A DNA stretch of 19,030 nt, taken from contig CALGLY010000788.1 of the NCBI GenBank assembly GCA_937959095.1, positions 1-19,030 of the forward strand. Reading direction: 5' to 3'. Made by a program: the position numbers and the translations under genes. Each line of letters starts with the position of its first letter. The first letter of the stretch is position 1. The notes beneath the pieces were generated by a model. The model ran no database searches. It saw only the letters and a program-made list of their open reading frames with translations, and was not told the DNA's origin. Shown in pieces: positions 1-6,741 of this stretch. Origin of the DNA: an uncultured Saprospiraceae bacterium. Its GTDB lineage: Bacteria; Bacteroidota; Bacteroidia; Chitinophagales; Saprospiraceae.

Positions 1-1
1 G

Positions 2-19
2 AATTAAAAATTGATAATT
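2..19. repeat. A/T-rich interspersed repeat word, copy 1
   Basis: The 18-base word AATTAAAAATTGATAATT occurs here just upstream of hisD. It recurs exactly, as its reverse complement, at 16268-16285. The bases that follow (atttcagcattatcaatt) hold a partial inverted copy. Words of this TAATTGATAATT type are common in Bacteroidota intergenic DNA. I infer a dispersed low-complexity intergenic repeat with no assigned function. Confidence 0.5.
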
Positions 20-68
20 TATTTCAGCATTATCAATTCACTCATTCAAAAATTCGCTCATTAGCAAA

Positions 69-1343
69 ATGAAAGTATATCAAAATACAAATCCCAAAGA
101 TTGGGCAACTATCCTGCAACGCCCTGTGATGGATACCGCGCAATTGGAAAACAAAGTCAGTACTATTCTAGAAGCAGTACAAAGCAAAGGGGATGCAGCA
201 TTGAAGGAATTCACGGCGCGTTTTGATGGCGTAGAATTGGACGATTTGCAAGTGAGTGCAGCAGAACTTGCTCTAGCCGATCGCTTAGTAGAAGATCGAC
301 TAAAACAGGCCATTCAGACTGCCAAGGCGAATATTGAACGCTTTCATCAGCAACAGCAATTGCAGCCTGAAGTGGTGGAAACGATGCCTGGTGTGCGATG
401 TTGGCGCAAGAGTGTCGCTATTGAACGAGTTGGTTTGTACATTCCGGGCGGTACAGCACCGCTTTTTTCTACGATTTTGATGCTGGGCGTACCCGCCAAA
501 ATTGCTGGTTGTCAGGAGCTAGTCCTTTGTACACCGCCTAGCAAAGATGGGAGCATTCATCCAGCTATTTTATATACGGCTTCGCTAGTAGGCTGCACTA
601 AAATTTTCAAAGTAGGTGGTGCGCAAGCAATAGCAGCTATGGCTTATGGTACGGAAAGTATTGCAAGTACCTACAAGATTTTCGGGCCAGGCAATCAGTA
701 TGTGACAGCAGCGAAGCAATTAGTTAATAAAAGTGGTATCGCTATTGATATGCCTGCTGGCCCTTCTGAGGTGCTCGTATGTGCGGATGCTTCTGCGAAT
801 GCTGCTTATGTCGCAGCCGATTTGCTTTCGCAAGCAGAGCACGGTGTAGATAGTCAGGTTGTTTTAGTGGCATTTGATACTGAATTAGTAAAAGCAATAC
901 AAGAAGAGATAACGGCACAACTTGCCCGTTTACCTAGAAAAGATATGGCGGCAAAAGCCCTCGAAAATAGTGTGGCTATAATCGCTAAAAATCGAGAAGA
1001 AGCACAAGGAATCATAAACACCTACGCACCAGAACACTTAATTTTGGCAGTGGAAGAAGAACTTGCTTTCTCCGAAGGTATTAGGAATGCAGGATCTATC
1101 TTTCTTGGCAACTATACGCCTGAATCAGTAGGAGACTACGCTTCTGGTACGAATCATACCTTGCCTACCAATGGACACGCCCGTGCCTATAGTGGTGTTT
1201 CTTTGGATGCCTTTGTGAAAAAAATTACCTTCCAGCAACTTACCAAAGAAGGCTTGCAAAATATCGGGCCTACAGTGGAAATAATGGCTGCTGCGGAGCA
1301 ACTGGAAGCACATAAGAATGCAGTAGCAATTCGCTTGAAGTAA
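69..1343 (+). CDS. hisD: Histidinol dehydrogenase
   Basis: Cytosolic, zinc-dependent enzyme that performs the last two oxidations of histidine synthesis (L-histidinol to L-histidine, two NAD+). The 424 residues match the usual family length. Visible family motifs are GPGNQYVTAAK (206-216), DMPAGPSE (227-234), QAEHG (255-259), the catalytic Glu-His pair in APEHL (E322, H323) and GTNHTLPT (360-367). Predicted zinc ligands Q255, H258, D356 and H415 are each offset by exactly four from the E. coli residues Q259, H262, D360 and H419, so the site looks complete. The ATG at 69 gives a normal N-terminus. The preceding sequence is A-rich with no Shine-Dalgarno, as usual in Bacteroidota. hisG would be expected just to the left, outside the window. 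No other his gene follows, so hisD appears to close its cluster or stand alone. Confidence 0.97.
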   Translation: MKVYQNTNPKDWATILQRPVMDTAQLENKVSTILEAVQSKGDAALKEFTARFDGVELDDLQVSAAELALADRLVEDRLKQAIQTAKANIERFHQQQQLQPEVVETMPGVRCWRKSVAIERVGLYIPGGTAPLFSTILMLGVPAKIAGCQELVLCTPPSKDGSIHPAILYTASLVGCTKIFKVGGAQAIAAMAYGTESIASTYKIFGPGNQYVTAAKQLVNKSGIAIDMPAGPSEVLVCADASANAAYVAADLLSQAEHGVDSQVVLVAFDTELVKAIQEEITAQLARLPRKDMAAKALENSVAIIAKNREEAQGIINTYAPEHLILAVEEELAFSEGIRNAGSIFLGNYTPESVGDYASGTNHTLPTNGHARAYSGVSLDAFVKKITFQQLTKEGLQNIGPTVEIMAAAEQLEAHKNAVAIRLK

Positions 1344-1427
1344 GTCCTTTTAGGTCGAAAGGCGTGTGTTTTATGCGATAATTGGTCTAATTGACTGAAA
1401 ATGAGGAAAAAAAATAAAAGAAATACT

Positions 1428-1486
1428 GTTTCATATTTTGAAACAAGCGGAATTTTGCGAAATTTGCCACTCTTAGTGTAACACTA
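1428..1486. promoter_or_regulatory. Two short palindromes upstream of the HU-like gene
   Basis: The leader of the HU-like gene contains GTTTCA-tattt-TGAAAC (1428-1444) and TAGTGT-a-ACACTA (1474-1486), both perfect. They lie 80 and 38 bases before the start codon, where operators for a dimeric regulator could sit. No exact TAnnTTTG promoter box is visible in this gap. Function is inference only. Confidence 0.35.
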
Positions 1487-1523
1487 ATTCGTATTTATAA
1501 AGCATTCTAAATCAATTCATAAT

Positions 1524-1829
1524 ATGAGAAAAGCTGATATTGTAGCATCAGTATCTGAGAAGACAGGTGTACAGAAGGTCGATGTATTAGTAGCCCTAGA
1601 AGCATTCTTCAAAGAAGTAAAGGATTCTCTCGCAGAAGGAGAGAACGTTTATATTCGAGGTTTCGGCAGTTTCATAGTGAAGCGACGCGCTGAAAAAATC
1701 GGAAGACACATCAAGGAAAACAAGGCAATTGTTATTCCAGAGCATTATATTCCAGCCTTTAAGCCAGCAAAAGTATTTGTGGAGCAAGTGAAGAGCAATG
1801 TAAGTTCACTGCCAGAAGATAAAGCATAA
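1524..1829 (+). CDS. HU/IHF-family DNA-binding protein
   Basis: Small nucleoid-associated protein expected to act as a dimer that bends DNA. The 101 residues show the whole HU fold: the N-terminal helical dimerisation part (1-40), then RGFGSF (45-50), the basic beta-arm region with RRAEKIGR (54-61), an IPEHYIPAF segment where HU arms carry the intercalating proline, and the C-terminal FKPAK (79-83). It is about ten residues longer than E. coli HU, with an acidic tail ending LPEDKA. It heads the HU / TPR / tiny basic protein / rng run found in many Bacteroidota. The ATG at 1524 is preceded by A/T-rich sequence without a Shine-Dalgarno. Which paralogue (HU or IHF type) cannot be told from the sequence alone. 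Confidence 0.93.
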   Translation: MRKADIVASVSEKTGVQKVDVLVALEAFFKEVKDSLAEGENVYIRGFGSFIVKRRAEKIGRHIKENKAIVIPEHYIPAFKPAKVFVEQVKSNVSSLPEDKA

Positions 1830-1836
1830 ATAAGAC

Positions 1837-1932
1837 AAATGGATAATTGAAAATTATAAAAAAAGTTATAAAACAGAATTAGATATTTTAACTTTAAAAA
1901 AAATTCAATTATCCATTTTCAATTATCCATTT
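1837..1932. repeat. 18-bp inverted repeat with a duplicated right arm
   Basis: The left arm AAATGGATAATTGAAAAT (1837-1854) is perfectly complementary to ATTTTCAATTATCCATTT (1915-1932). The core of the right arm (TTCAATTATCCATTTT) also occurs immediately before it at 1904-1919, so the left arm has two alternative partners. The loop is about 50-60 bases, very A/T-rich, and no U-tract follows. It fills most of the gap between the HU-like and TPR genes. The word family resembles the repeats at 2-19 and 16268-16300 (ATTATCAATT versus ATTATCCATT). Confidence 0.7.
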
Positions 1933-1976
1933 GGCGAAGCCATTACACCTCTCCAATATTTAAATCAGAGCGAATT

Positions 1977-2765
1977 ATGACGAAATTGCAAATTTTTGTC
2001 GTTCTATCAGCTATTTTCCTTTTCTTTGCGCTCTATTTCGGATTTGATACCGTTCCTCCTAAGCAAAAGTCTATTGAAAAGTCGAGAGCTTTAGCCCAAA
2101 CTAGTACGGATATTAACAATCTATTGCTTGATGCAAAGCAGGAAATTAGTACCAGCAGTGCTACCAATCTATTGATTTTTGAGCAACAACTGGAACTAGC
2201 AACTACCGATTCGGCTAAGGTGAAAGCCTATGAGCAATTATCGAGTGCTTGGTATCAGAATAAACAGCCAGCTATAGCAGGTTATTATGCAGAGCAATTG
2301 GCTGAAATAGATAAAGGAGAACAGGCTTGGTCTATCGCAGGGACAACCTATGCGATATGTGTGCAGCGCGAACAAAAAGAAAAAGTAAAAGACTTTTGTA
2401 CGCAACGTGCTGTAAAAGCTTTTGAAAATGCGAGTTCACTCAGTCCTGAGGATGTGCAGCACAAGCTAAACTTAGCAACGGTGTACACAGAGCAACCACC
2501 AGCAAATAACCCAATGAAGGGGATTTTGATGTTGCTCGACTTGAATAAACGATATCCTGATAATGTACCAGTTCTGCTAAACCTTGCAAAACAAGGAATG
2601 CGAACAGGACAATACGACAAAGCAGCAGGTCGCTTAGAAAAGGCATATAGCCTAGCTCCTGAAAATGCGAAGGTGGTATGTATGCTTGCTCAGATATACG
2701 AAGAACTCAATAAAAAGCAAGAAGCACAAGCAATGGCGAAACAATGTGAGACCTTACGGGGTTAA
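1977..2765 (+). CDS. Membrane-anchored tetratricopeptide-repeat protein
   Basis: A protein of 262 residues with one N-terminal hydrophobic segment (about 4-23) and no lipobox or clear cleavage site, so probably an inner-membrane anchor with the rest in the periplasm. The remainder is helical. The clearest TPR-like units lie at about 197-262: the first contains LNLAKQGMRTGQYDKAAGRL and the next VVCMLAQIYEELNKKQEA, with typical A/G and P positions (SLAPENAK). Degenerate units probably occur at 84-125 and 145-190. TPR proteins are scaffolds, and no enzymatic motif is present. It sits between the HU-like gene and the tiny basic protein upstream of rng, an association seen widely in Bacteroidota. 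The partner is unknown. Start ATG at 1977 gives a sensible membrane segment. Confidence 0.8.
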   Translation: MTKLQIFVVLSAIFLFFALYFGFDTVPPKQKSIEKSRALAQTSTDINNLLLDAKQEISTSSATNLLIFEQQLELATTDSAKVKAYEQLSSAWYQNKQPAIAGYYAEQLAEIDKGEQAWSIAGTTYAICVQREQKEKVKDFCTQRAVKAFENASSLSPEDVQHKLNLATVYTEQPPANNPMKGILMLLDLNKRYPDNVPVLLNLAKQGMRTGQYDKAAGRLEKAYSLAPENAKVVCMLAQIYEELNKKQEAQAMAKQCETLRG

Positions 2766-2794
2766 TATAATTGCGCCCATTTCTAAAGAGAATA

Positions 2795-2826
2795 TAATAT
2801 TGTTGAGGCATTTATTGCCATCAACA
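2795..2826 (+). promoter_or_regulatory. Hairpin and possible promoter ahead of the tiny basic gene
   Basis: TGTTGA-GGCA (2801-2810) pairs with TGCC-a-TCAACA (2816-2826), a 10-bp stem with one bulged A and a 5-base loop. The left side overlaps a TAnnTTTG-like box (TAATATTG, 2795-2802, one mismatch) that has a TTG 21 bases upstream (2771-2773). It could be a promoter, a weak terminator of the TPR gene (no U-tract) or a leader element controlling the small basic protein. The choice is undecided. Confidence 0.35.
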
Positions 2827-2875
2827 TTTACATATATCAATAATTATATCTTAATCATTTATAAATTTCTATATT

Positions 2876-2968
2876 ATGCCTTGTGGTAAAAAACGAAAAA
2901 GACATAAGATAGCGACACACAAACGTAAAAAACGTTTGCGTAAGAATCGCCATAAGAAGAAGAAGTAA
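2876..2968 (+). CDS. 30-residue Lys/Arg-rich protein, ribosome-associated candidate
   Basis: ATG CCT TGT GGT AAA... to TAA encodes 30 residues starting MPCGKKRKRHKIATHKRK and ending KNRHKKKK. It has 19 Lys/Arg and three His residues and no acidic residue, and the pI must be extreme. I recognise it as a very short protein conserved in Bacteroidota, usually starting MPSGKKRKRHK and encoded upstream of rng. Composition and size resemble ribosomal proteins such as THX or bL36. A ribosomal or RNA-binding role is likely but is inference. The sequence is distinct from THX. It is preceded by the hairpin at 2801-2826 and followed after three bases by a strong hairpin at 2972-3012, so it may be a monocistronic unit. 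Confidence 0.85.
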   Translation: MPCGKKRKRHKIATHKRKKRLRKNRHKKKK

Positions 2969-2971
2969 TCA

Positions 2972-3012
2972 CGCTTTTGGCTTCTAGCTATCTACAGCTA
3001 GAAGCTAAAGCG
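2972..3012 (+). terminator. Long hairpin just after the tiny basic gene
   Basis: CGCTTTTGGCTTCTAGCT (2972-2989) pairs with AGCTAGAAGCTAAAGCG (2996-3012) around a six-base loop. Sixteen base pairs form, with one imperfect position. It begins three bases after the stop codon. There is no U-tract after it, so it fits a transcript-end or stabilising hairpin better than a classical intrinsic terminator. Confidence 0.6.
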
Positions 3013-3027
3013 GATGAAAAAAGAATT

Positions 3028-3093
3028 CTTTGAAGAAATTTGCTCATGAAAGAGCAATAGCTCCTTTCTGGAAAGCAAATAATTTCTTCAAAG
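3028..3093. repeat. Nested double hairpin
   Basis: The outer arms CTTTGAAGAAATT (3028-3040) and AATTTCTTCAAAG (3081-3093) are a perfect 13-bp inverted repeat, continued by TGCT/AGCA after a small bulge. Inside is a second stem, GAAAGAGC (3048-3055) with GCTCCTTTC (3060-3068), with one bulged base and a four-base loop. Two nested stems in 66 bases are suggestive of a folded RNA. No coding frame overlaps it. Confidence 0.65.
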
Positions 3094-3510
3094 AGTCGGA
3101 AAAAGTAATAGTTTTTAGGTAAAAGTGGAAAAAAGGTAATGCTCGTTTGTGTTTCTATTATGCAGCAAAGGAGCATATGCTATGCGTACCAATAGATAGT
3201 GGTTTTTAATGCAAAAACTAATATTTTGTATTTAGTAAGTTCTAACCAAACTATATTAAAAATTTAATTGCTATCTATACTTTTAAGTCTTCTTGATATA
3301 CTAAGATAGGTTCGATTAATCTACCAAATAAGAATTCACATCTATTTTAATCACGAAGACTATTCTACTATATATATATTTTAAGGAGCAGTTTCTTGTA
3401 TTCCTACTTTTTGTGATTGCACACTCTTGAACATAATTTTTGAGCTGACCCCCTAAACATAGGATTTATATTTTTTTTGCACGAAATATCATCTGTGAGC
3501 ATCTAAAAAG

Positions 3511-3680
3511 TATTAGGCGACATACAAAAATAAATTAGATGATTTTAGGCTAGGTATTTTTTCTTCTAATAAATCTTCAAAAACCGCGTATAGCTTAGCT
3601 AAATAAGGCTTTTTTAAGATTTATTAGAAGGAAAAAGAGCAGTATAAAATGTCTAATTTATTCTTGTATGTCGTCTTAGA
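3511..3680. repeat. Long nested imperfect hairpin upstream of rng
   Basis: The outer stem 3515-3547 with 3645-3676 has about 32 pairs, one mismatch (3528/3663), three G-U pairs and one bulge. It includes CGACATACAA (3518-3527) matched to TTGTATGTCG (3664-3673). After a 9 x 8 internal loop, an inner stem 3557-3577 with 3616-3636 has 21 consecutive pairs (one G-U), including CTTCTAATAAATCTT against AAGATTTATTAGAAG. It then continues as A5/T5. The terminal loop carries the small palindrome TAGCT-t-AGCTA (3591-3601). The whole folds into one rod of about 170 nt. No frame is conserved across it. A regulatory leader, non-coding RNA or MITE-like element is possible. Confidence 0.75.
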
Positions 3681-3791
3681 CTACCAAGAAAAAAGCAACT
3701 CCTTAGCCTTTTCTTTTCCACTTCCTTGAAAAGCAGGTTTATCTAAACTATTGATGTAGGCTTTATTCTGAATTAAGTCTAATATTAGCTT

Positions 3792-3815
3792 GTTTCCTTT
3801 TCATAAAAGGGAAAC
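3792..3815 (+). promoter_or_regulatory. Hairpin close to the rng start
   Basis: GTTTCCTTTT (3792-3801) pairs with AAAAGGGAAAC (3805-3815): ten pairs, one bulged G and a three-base loop. It ends 48 bases before the GTG start of rng, so it would lie in the rng leader RNA. There is no U-tract, so a regulatory or stability hairpin is more likely than a terminator. Confidence 0.45.
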
Positions 3816-3863
3816 CATGCTAGCGGTACGTCAATACGCTATAAACCATAAGTAAAATGATTC

Positions 3864-5471
3864 GTGGAAAAAGAATTAATCATCAACGCGAGTTCCTCTG
3901 ATGTTGAAATAGCATTATTAGAAGGAGGAAAGTTAGTTGAGTTGCACAGCCAAAAGAAGAATACCAACTTCACAGTAGGAGATATTTTTCTAGGAAAAGT
4001 TAATCGTTTGATGCCTGGTCTAAATGCGGCTTTTGTCGACATTGGGCATAAAAAAGACGCTTTTCTTCATTATACCGATCTCAGTCCAAAGCTGAAATCC
4101 GTATTGAAATTTACGAAGGACTCTATTTCAGGAAAATTAGCTAGTCATACTTTAGAGAATTTTGAAATAGAACCTGAAATCATCAAGACAGGCAAAGTTG
4201 ATGAAGTACTAGACAAACGCCAACCTATTCTAGTACAGATACTAAAAGAACCTATCGGCACGAAAGGGCCACGCTTAAGTTGCGAAATCACTATTCCTGG
4301 TCATCTCTTGGTCTTATCCCCTTTTACGGATGTGGTAGCGGTATCGAAGAAGGTATCGAATGGAGAAGAGCGCAAACGCCTAAAACGCATCATCGAAAGC
4401 ATCAAGCCGAAGAACTTCGGAGTGATTGTACGAACTGCGGCTGAAGGTAAAAATGCACAAGAGCTACACGAAGAACTAAGTGCAATGATGGGTAAGTGGG
4501 AACACATCCATCAGCAACTCTACAAGCAACGACCACCTGCTAAGATTTTAAGCGAACTAGATAAAACAACCAGTCTACTCCGCGATTTAATGAGCGATTC
4601 GTTCAATAGAATTGTGGTGAATGATAAAGAACTCTTCTACAATATAAAGACCTACATGGGGAATAATAATCCTCAAAAGTCTAAGATTGTACAGTTGCAT
4701 CGGGGAAATCGCCCAGTCTATGATGCTTTTGGAGTTACACGGCAAATAAAATCTTCCTTCAGTCGTACGCCTACTATGAAAAGTGGCGCGTATATCGTGA
4801 TTGAGCATACGGAAGCGATGCACGTGATTGATGTGAATAGTGGACAAAAACTAACGAGTAGCAACCAAGAAGATGCAGTCTTGTCTGTAAATTTGGAGTC
4901 GGCAGAGGAGATTGCACGCCAATTGCGTCTGCGCGACATCGGTGGTATCATCATCATCGACTTCATAGACATGCGTAATGCGGACAACAAAAAGAAGCTA
5001 GTAACTTCAATGCGTCGGATGATGAAAAAAGACCGCGCACAGCACACTATTCTTTCTTTGAGTAAGTTCGGGCTAATGCAAATAACACGCCAACGGGTAC
5101 GCCCAGAGGTAAAAATTAATACTGCAGAAGTTTGTCCGAGTTGCAATGGAACAGGCAAAATCAACGCTTCCATCTTGGTGACTGACCAAATAGAACGCGA
5201 CTTGAATTTTATTCTACAATCGCATCCGAAAGGAAAACTGACCTTGAAAGTGCATCCTTATGTGGAGGCTTATTTCAAGAAGGGTTTCCCAAATCAGCTC
5301 ATGCGCTGGTGGTTTGCGCACCAGAAATGGATACGCGTGGAATCGAATAGTGATTTTCAATTGATTGAATACCGCTTCTTTGATGAAAATGCGGACGAAA
5401 TTCGTTTGCGTCGTATTACTCAAACGATTAAGGACAACCACAAGAAGTCCGACAACCGACGACCAAAATAG
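3864..5471 (+). CDS. rng: Ribonuclease G/E family endoribonuclease
   Basis: Cytosolic single-strand endoribonuclease of the RNase E/G family, expected to process rRNA and degrade mRNA. The 535 residues correspond to the catalytic half only, like RNase G, with no long disordered C-terminal scaffold. An S1-like RNA-binding domain begins at about 38 (GDIFLGKVNRLMPGLNAAF) and is split by an insertion at about 80-125, typical of Bacteroidota homologues. The DNase I-like catalytic part has D323 in IDVNSG and D366 in IIIIDFIDM, 43 apart as in E. coli RNase E (D303, D346). The zinc-link CPSCNGTG has C424 and C427. The start is GTG at 3864: an in-frame TGA lies two codons upstream, and EKELIINAS matches the family N-terminus. 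An ATG seven bases upstream is out of frame. The leader contains large hairpins; enterobacterial RNase E is known to autoregulate through its leader, so similar control is a reasonable inference. Confidence 0.95.
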   Translation: MEKELIINASSSDVEIALLEGGKLVELHSQKKNTNFTVGDIFLGKVNRLMPGLNAAFVDIGHKKDAFLHYTDLSPKLKSVLKFTKDSISGKLASHTLENFEIEPEIIKTGKVDEVLDKRQPILVQILKEPIGTKGPRLSCEITIPGHLLVLSPFTDVVAVSKKVSNGEERKRLKRIIESIKPKNFGVIVRTAAEGKNAQELHEELSAMMGKWEHIHQQLYKQRPPAKILSELDKTTSLLRDLMSDSFNRIVVNDKELFYNIKTYMGNNNPQKSKIVQLHRGNRPVYDAFGVTRQIKSSFSRTPTMKSGAYIVIEHTEAMHVIDVNSGQKLTSSNQEDAVLSVNLESAEEIARQLRLRDIGGIIIIDFIDMRNADNKKKLVTSMRRMMKKDRAQHTILSLSKFGLMQITRQRVRPEVKINTAEVCPSCNGTGKINASILVTDQIERDLNFILQSHPKGKLTLKVHPYVEAYFKKGFPNQLMRWWFAHQKWIRVESNSDFQLIEYRFFDENADEIRLRRITQTIKDNHKKSDNRRPK

Positions 5472-5518
5472 CGAATACGAATAGCAAGACTGCTAAAGGA
5501 ATTTGTTTCTTTCTCATG

Positions 5519-5612
5519 GTAATGCTACAATGCGTTAATGTAATAATGCTGTAATGTAATAATTAATTAAAAAACATTATCACATTGTAGCATTAACGCA
5601 TTGTAGCATTAC
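5519..5612. repeat. 22-bp perfect inverted repeat with tandem units
   Basis: Bases 5519-5540 are perfectly complementary to 5591-5612 (core TAATGCTACAATGCG). The right side also contains two tandem copies of CATTGTAGCATTA (5583-5595 and 5599-5611), and the left side has several TAATG units (5520, 5536, 5543, 5552). The structure ends eight bases before the start codon of the glycosyltransferase, so an RNA stem could hide the initiation region. It fills almost the entire gap after rng. The word family is typical of dispersed Bacteroidota intergenic repeats. Confidence 0.8.
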
Positions 5613-5620
5613 GTAGTATT

Positions 5621-6676
5621 ATGAAAAAAAAGATTCTCATCGCGCCACTCAATTGGGGACTAGGACATGCCACGCGGTGCATTCCTATCATTCATGCCCT
5701 TTTGAAGGAAGATGTAGACGTTTTGCTTGCTTCCGATGGACGCGCCTATGAGTTGCTTCGCCAAGAATTTCCTGACTTACCCCTCTTTCAACTCCCCGCT
5801 TATAATATTACCTATAGTACGAACAATATGATTTTCAATATAGCGGTGCAATTGCCGAAAATTGCATGGGCTATACTGCGCGAACAAATCGCTATACGAC
5901 GACTAGTGCGGGAGCAGCAGATAGATGCTATTATTAGCGACAATCGCTTTGGCTGCTTTCATTTTGGCATCACTACTGCTTTTATGACGCACCAAATTAA
6001 TTTAAAAATTCCATTTCGCCCACTCGAAGTACTGGCGTGTTGGGGAAATCGCTTTTGGATTCGCCTTTTTGATGTCTGTTGGATTCCTGATATCGAAGGA
6101 GAACCTAATCTGGCAGGGGAATTGTCGCATGCTATTTCCTTAAAAAAAATAACTTATCTCGGTATTCTTTCCCGAATGCAATACTACGAACAGCCGAAAC
6201 GCTATGATGCCATTGCTGTTATTTCTGGACCGGAGCCACAGCGCACCCACTTTGAAAAGGCTATTTTAGCACAAGTTCGTCTATTGCCTGAAAAAAAAAT
6301 CCTAGTCGTAGGTGGCAAACCCGAACAGCAAGGCCACCAACAAGCTGACAATGTGGAATATGTTGCCTTTTTAGCTACCGAAGCTCTCAATGATGCCATG
6401 CTAGCCAGCGAAGTAGTCATTAGTAGATCGGGTTATAGTACCCTCATGGATTTGGCGCATCTTCGGAAAGCGGCTATCCTGATTCCAACCCCCGGACAGA
6501 CCGAACAAGAATACCTCGCCGAACACTTTATGGAACAAGGTATTTTTTATGCGCAAGCACAAAAGGACTTCGACTTGAATACTGCCCTGGAATCCGTGAA
6601 GGCATATACTGCTTGGCAAACTCCAACCAAAGACACTTTAGCAATTATCCTAAGAAATTGGCTACAAGAGCTATAA
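5621..6676 (+). CDS. GT28/MurG-like glycosyltransferase
   Basis: A GT-B fold glycosyltransferase of 351 residues in the MurG / family 28 superfamily. The N-terminal half opens with ILIAPLNWGLGHATRCIPI (5-23), the glycine-rich loop and acceptor-side motif of these enzymes. The C-terminal half carries VVISRSGYSTLMDLAHLRKA (264-283) and LIPTPGQTEQEYLAEHF (286-302), where the family binds the nucleotide-sugar donor (compare MurG GGAxTxxE and P..Q..NA). It has no signal peptide, so it acts in the cytosol or at the inner membrane face. It is not MurG itself: the canonical MurG signature is only partly matched and there is no cell-division context. The sugar and acceptor cannot be named. Glycolipid or surface-polysaccharide synthesis is the usual role. 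Start ATG 5621 abuts the 22-bp inverted repeat. Confidence 0.85.
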   Translation: MKKKILIAPLNWGLGHATRCIPIIHALLKEDVDVLLASDGRAYELLRQEFPDLPLFQLPAYNITYSTNNMIFNIAVQLPKIAWAILREQIAIRRLVREQQIDAIISDNRFGCFHFGITTAFMTHQINLKIPFRPLEVLACWGNRFWIRLFDVCWIPDIEGEPNLAGELSHAISLKKITYLGILSRMQYYEQPKRYDAIAVISGPEPQRTHFEKAILAQVRLLPEKKILVVGGKPEQQGHQQADNVEYVAFLATEALNDAMLASEVVISRSGYSTLMDLAHLRKAAILIPTPGQTEQEYLAEHFMEQGIFYAQAQKDFDLNTALESVKAYTAWQTPTKDTLAIILRNWLQEL

Positions 6677-6696
6677 TTTTGCCCGCATCACATAAA

Positions 6697-6709
6697 ACCT
6701 AATTTAGGT
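6697..6709. promoter_or_regulatory. Perfect palindrome after the glycosyltransferase
   Basis: ACCTAA-t-TTAGGT is a perfect 13-base palindrome 21 bases after the glycosyltransferase stop. It is too short for a terminator and has no U-tract. It could be an operator for the next gene, whose coding start is 190 bases away. Weakly supported. Confidence 0.25.
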
Positions 6710-6741
6710 CTAAAAGTCCACTTTTTCAAAACCCCATTTTT

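Larger units (their letters stand above)
2969..3863. other. 895-base non-coding gap with several large hairpins
   Basis: No convincing reading frame lies here on either strand. It holds four inverted-repeat structures listed separately (2972-3012, 3028-3093, 3511-3680, 3792-3815), a perfect 10-base palindrome AGCATATGCT (3172-3181), and a stretch at 3441-3470 (tgagctgaccccctaaacat) that resembles an insertion-sequence end. Positions 3094-3440 otherwise show nothing recognisable. If the rng transcript starts far upstream, this would be an unusually long structured leader. If not, part of it may be an independent non-coding RNA. Confidence 0.6.

Noticed and set aside
1344..1380. Possible terminator after hisD (CCTTT...AAAGG)
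   Set aside because: Only a five-bp stem with a seven-base loop and a poor T-tract; not convincing.
2665..2889. 74-codon plus-strand frame over the TPR end and the following gap
   Set aside because: The first third is out of frame with the TPR gene. The rest is A/T-rich hydrophobic translation of the leader of the tiny basic gene.
2988..3176. 62-codon minus-strand frame
   Set aside because: Covers the nested hairpin region 2972-3093. Translation is Phe/Cys-rich with no domain or plausible start context.
3094..3440. Search for tRNA, riboswitch or CRISPR-like structure
   Set aside because: No cloverleaf, no regularly spaced repeats and no recognisable riboswitch core were found in this stretch or elsewhere in the window.
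4718..5173. 151-codon minus-strand open frame
   Set aside because: Lies fully antisense to rng across its catalytic motifs. Composition is that of a shadow frame, with no recognisable domain.
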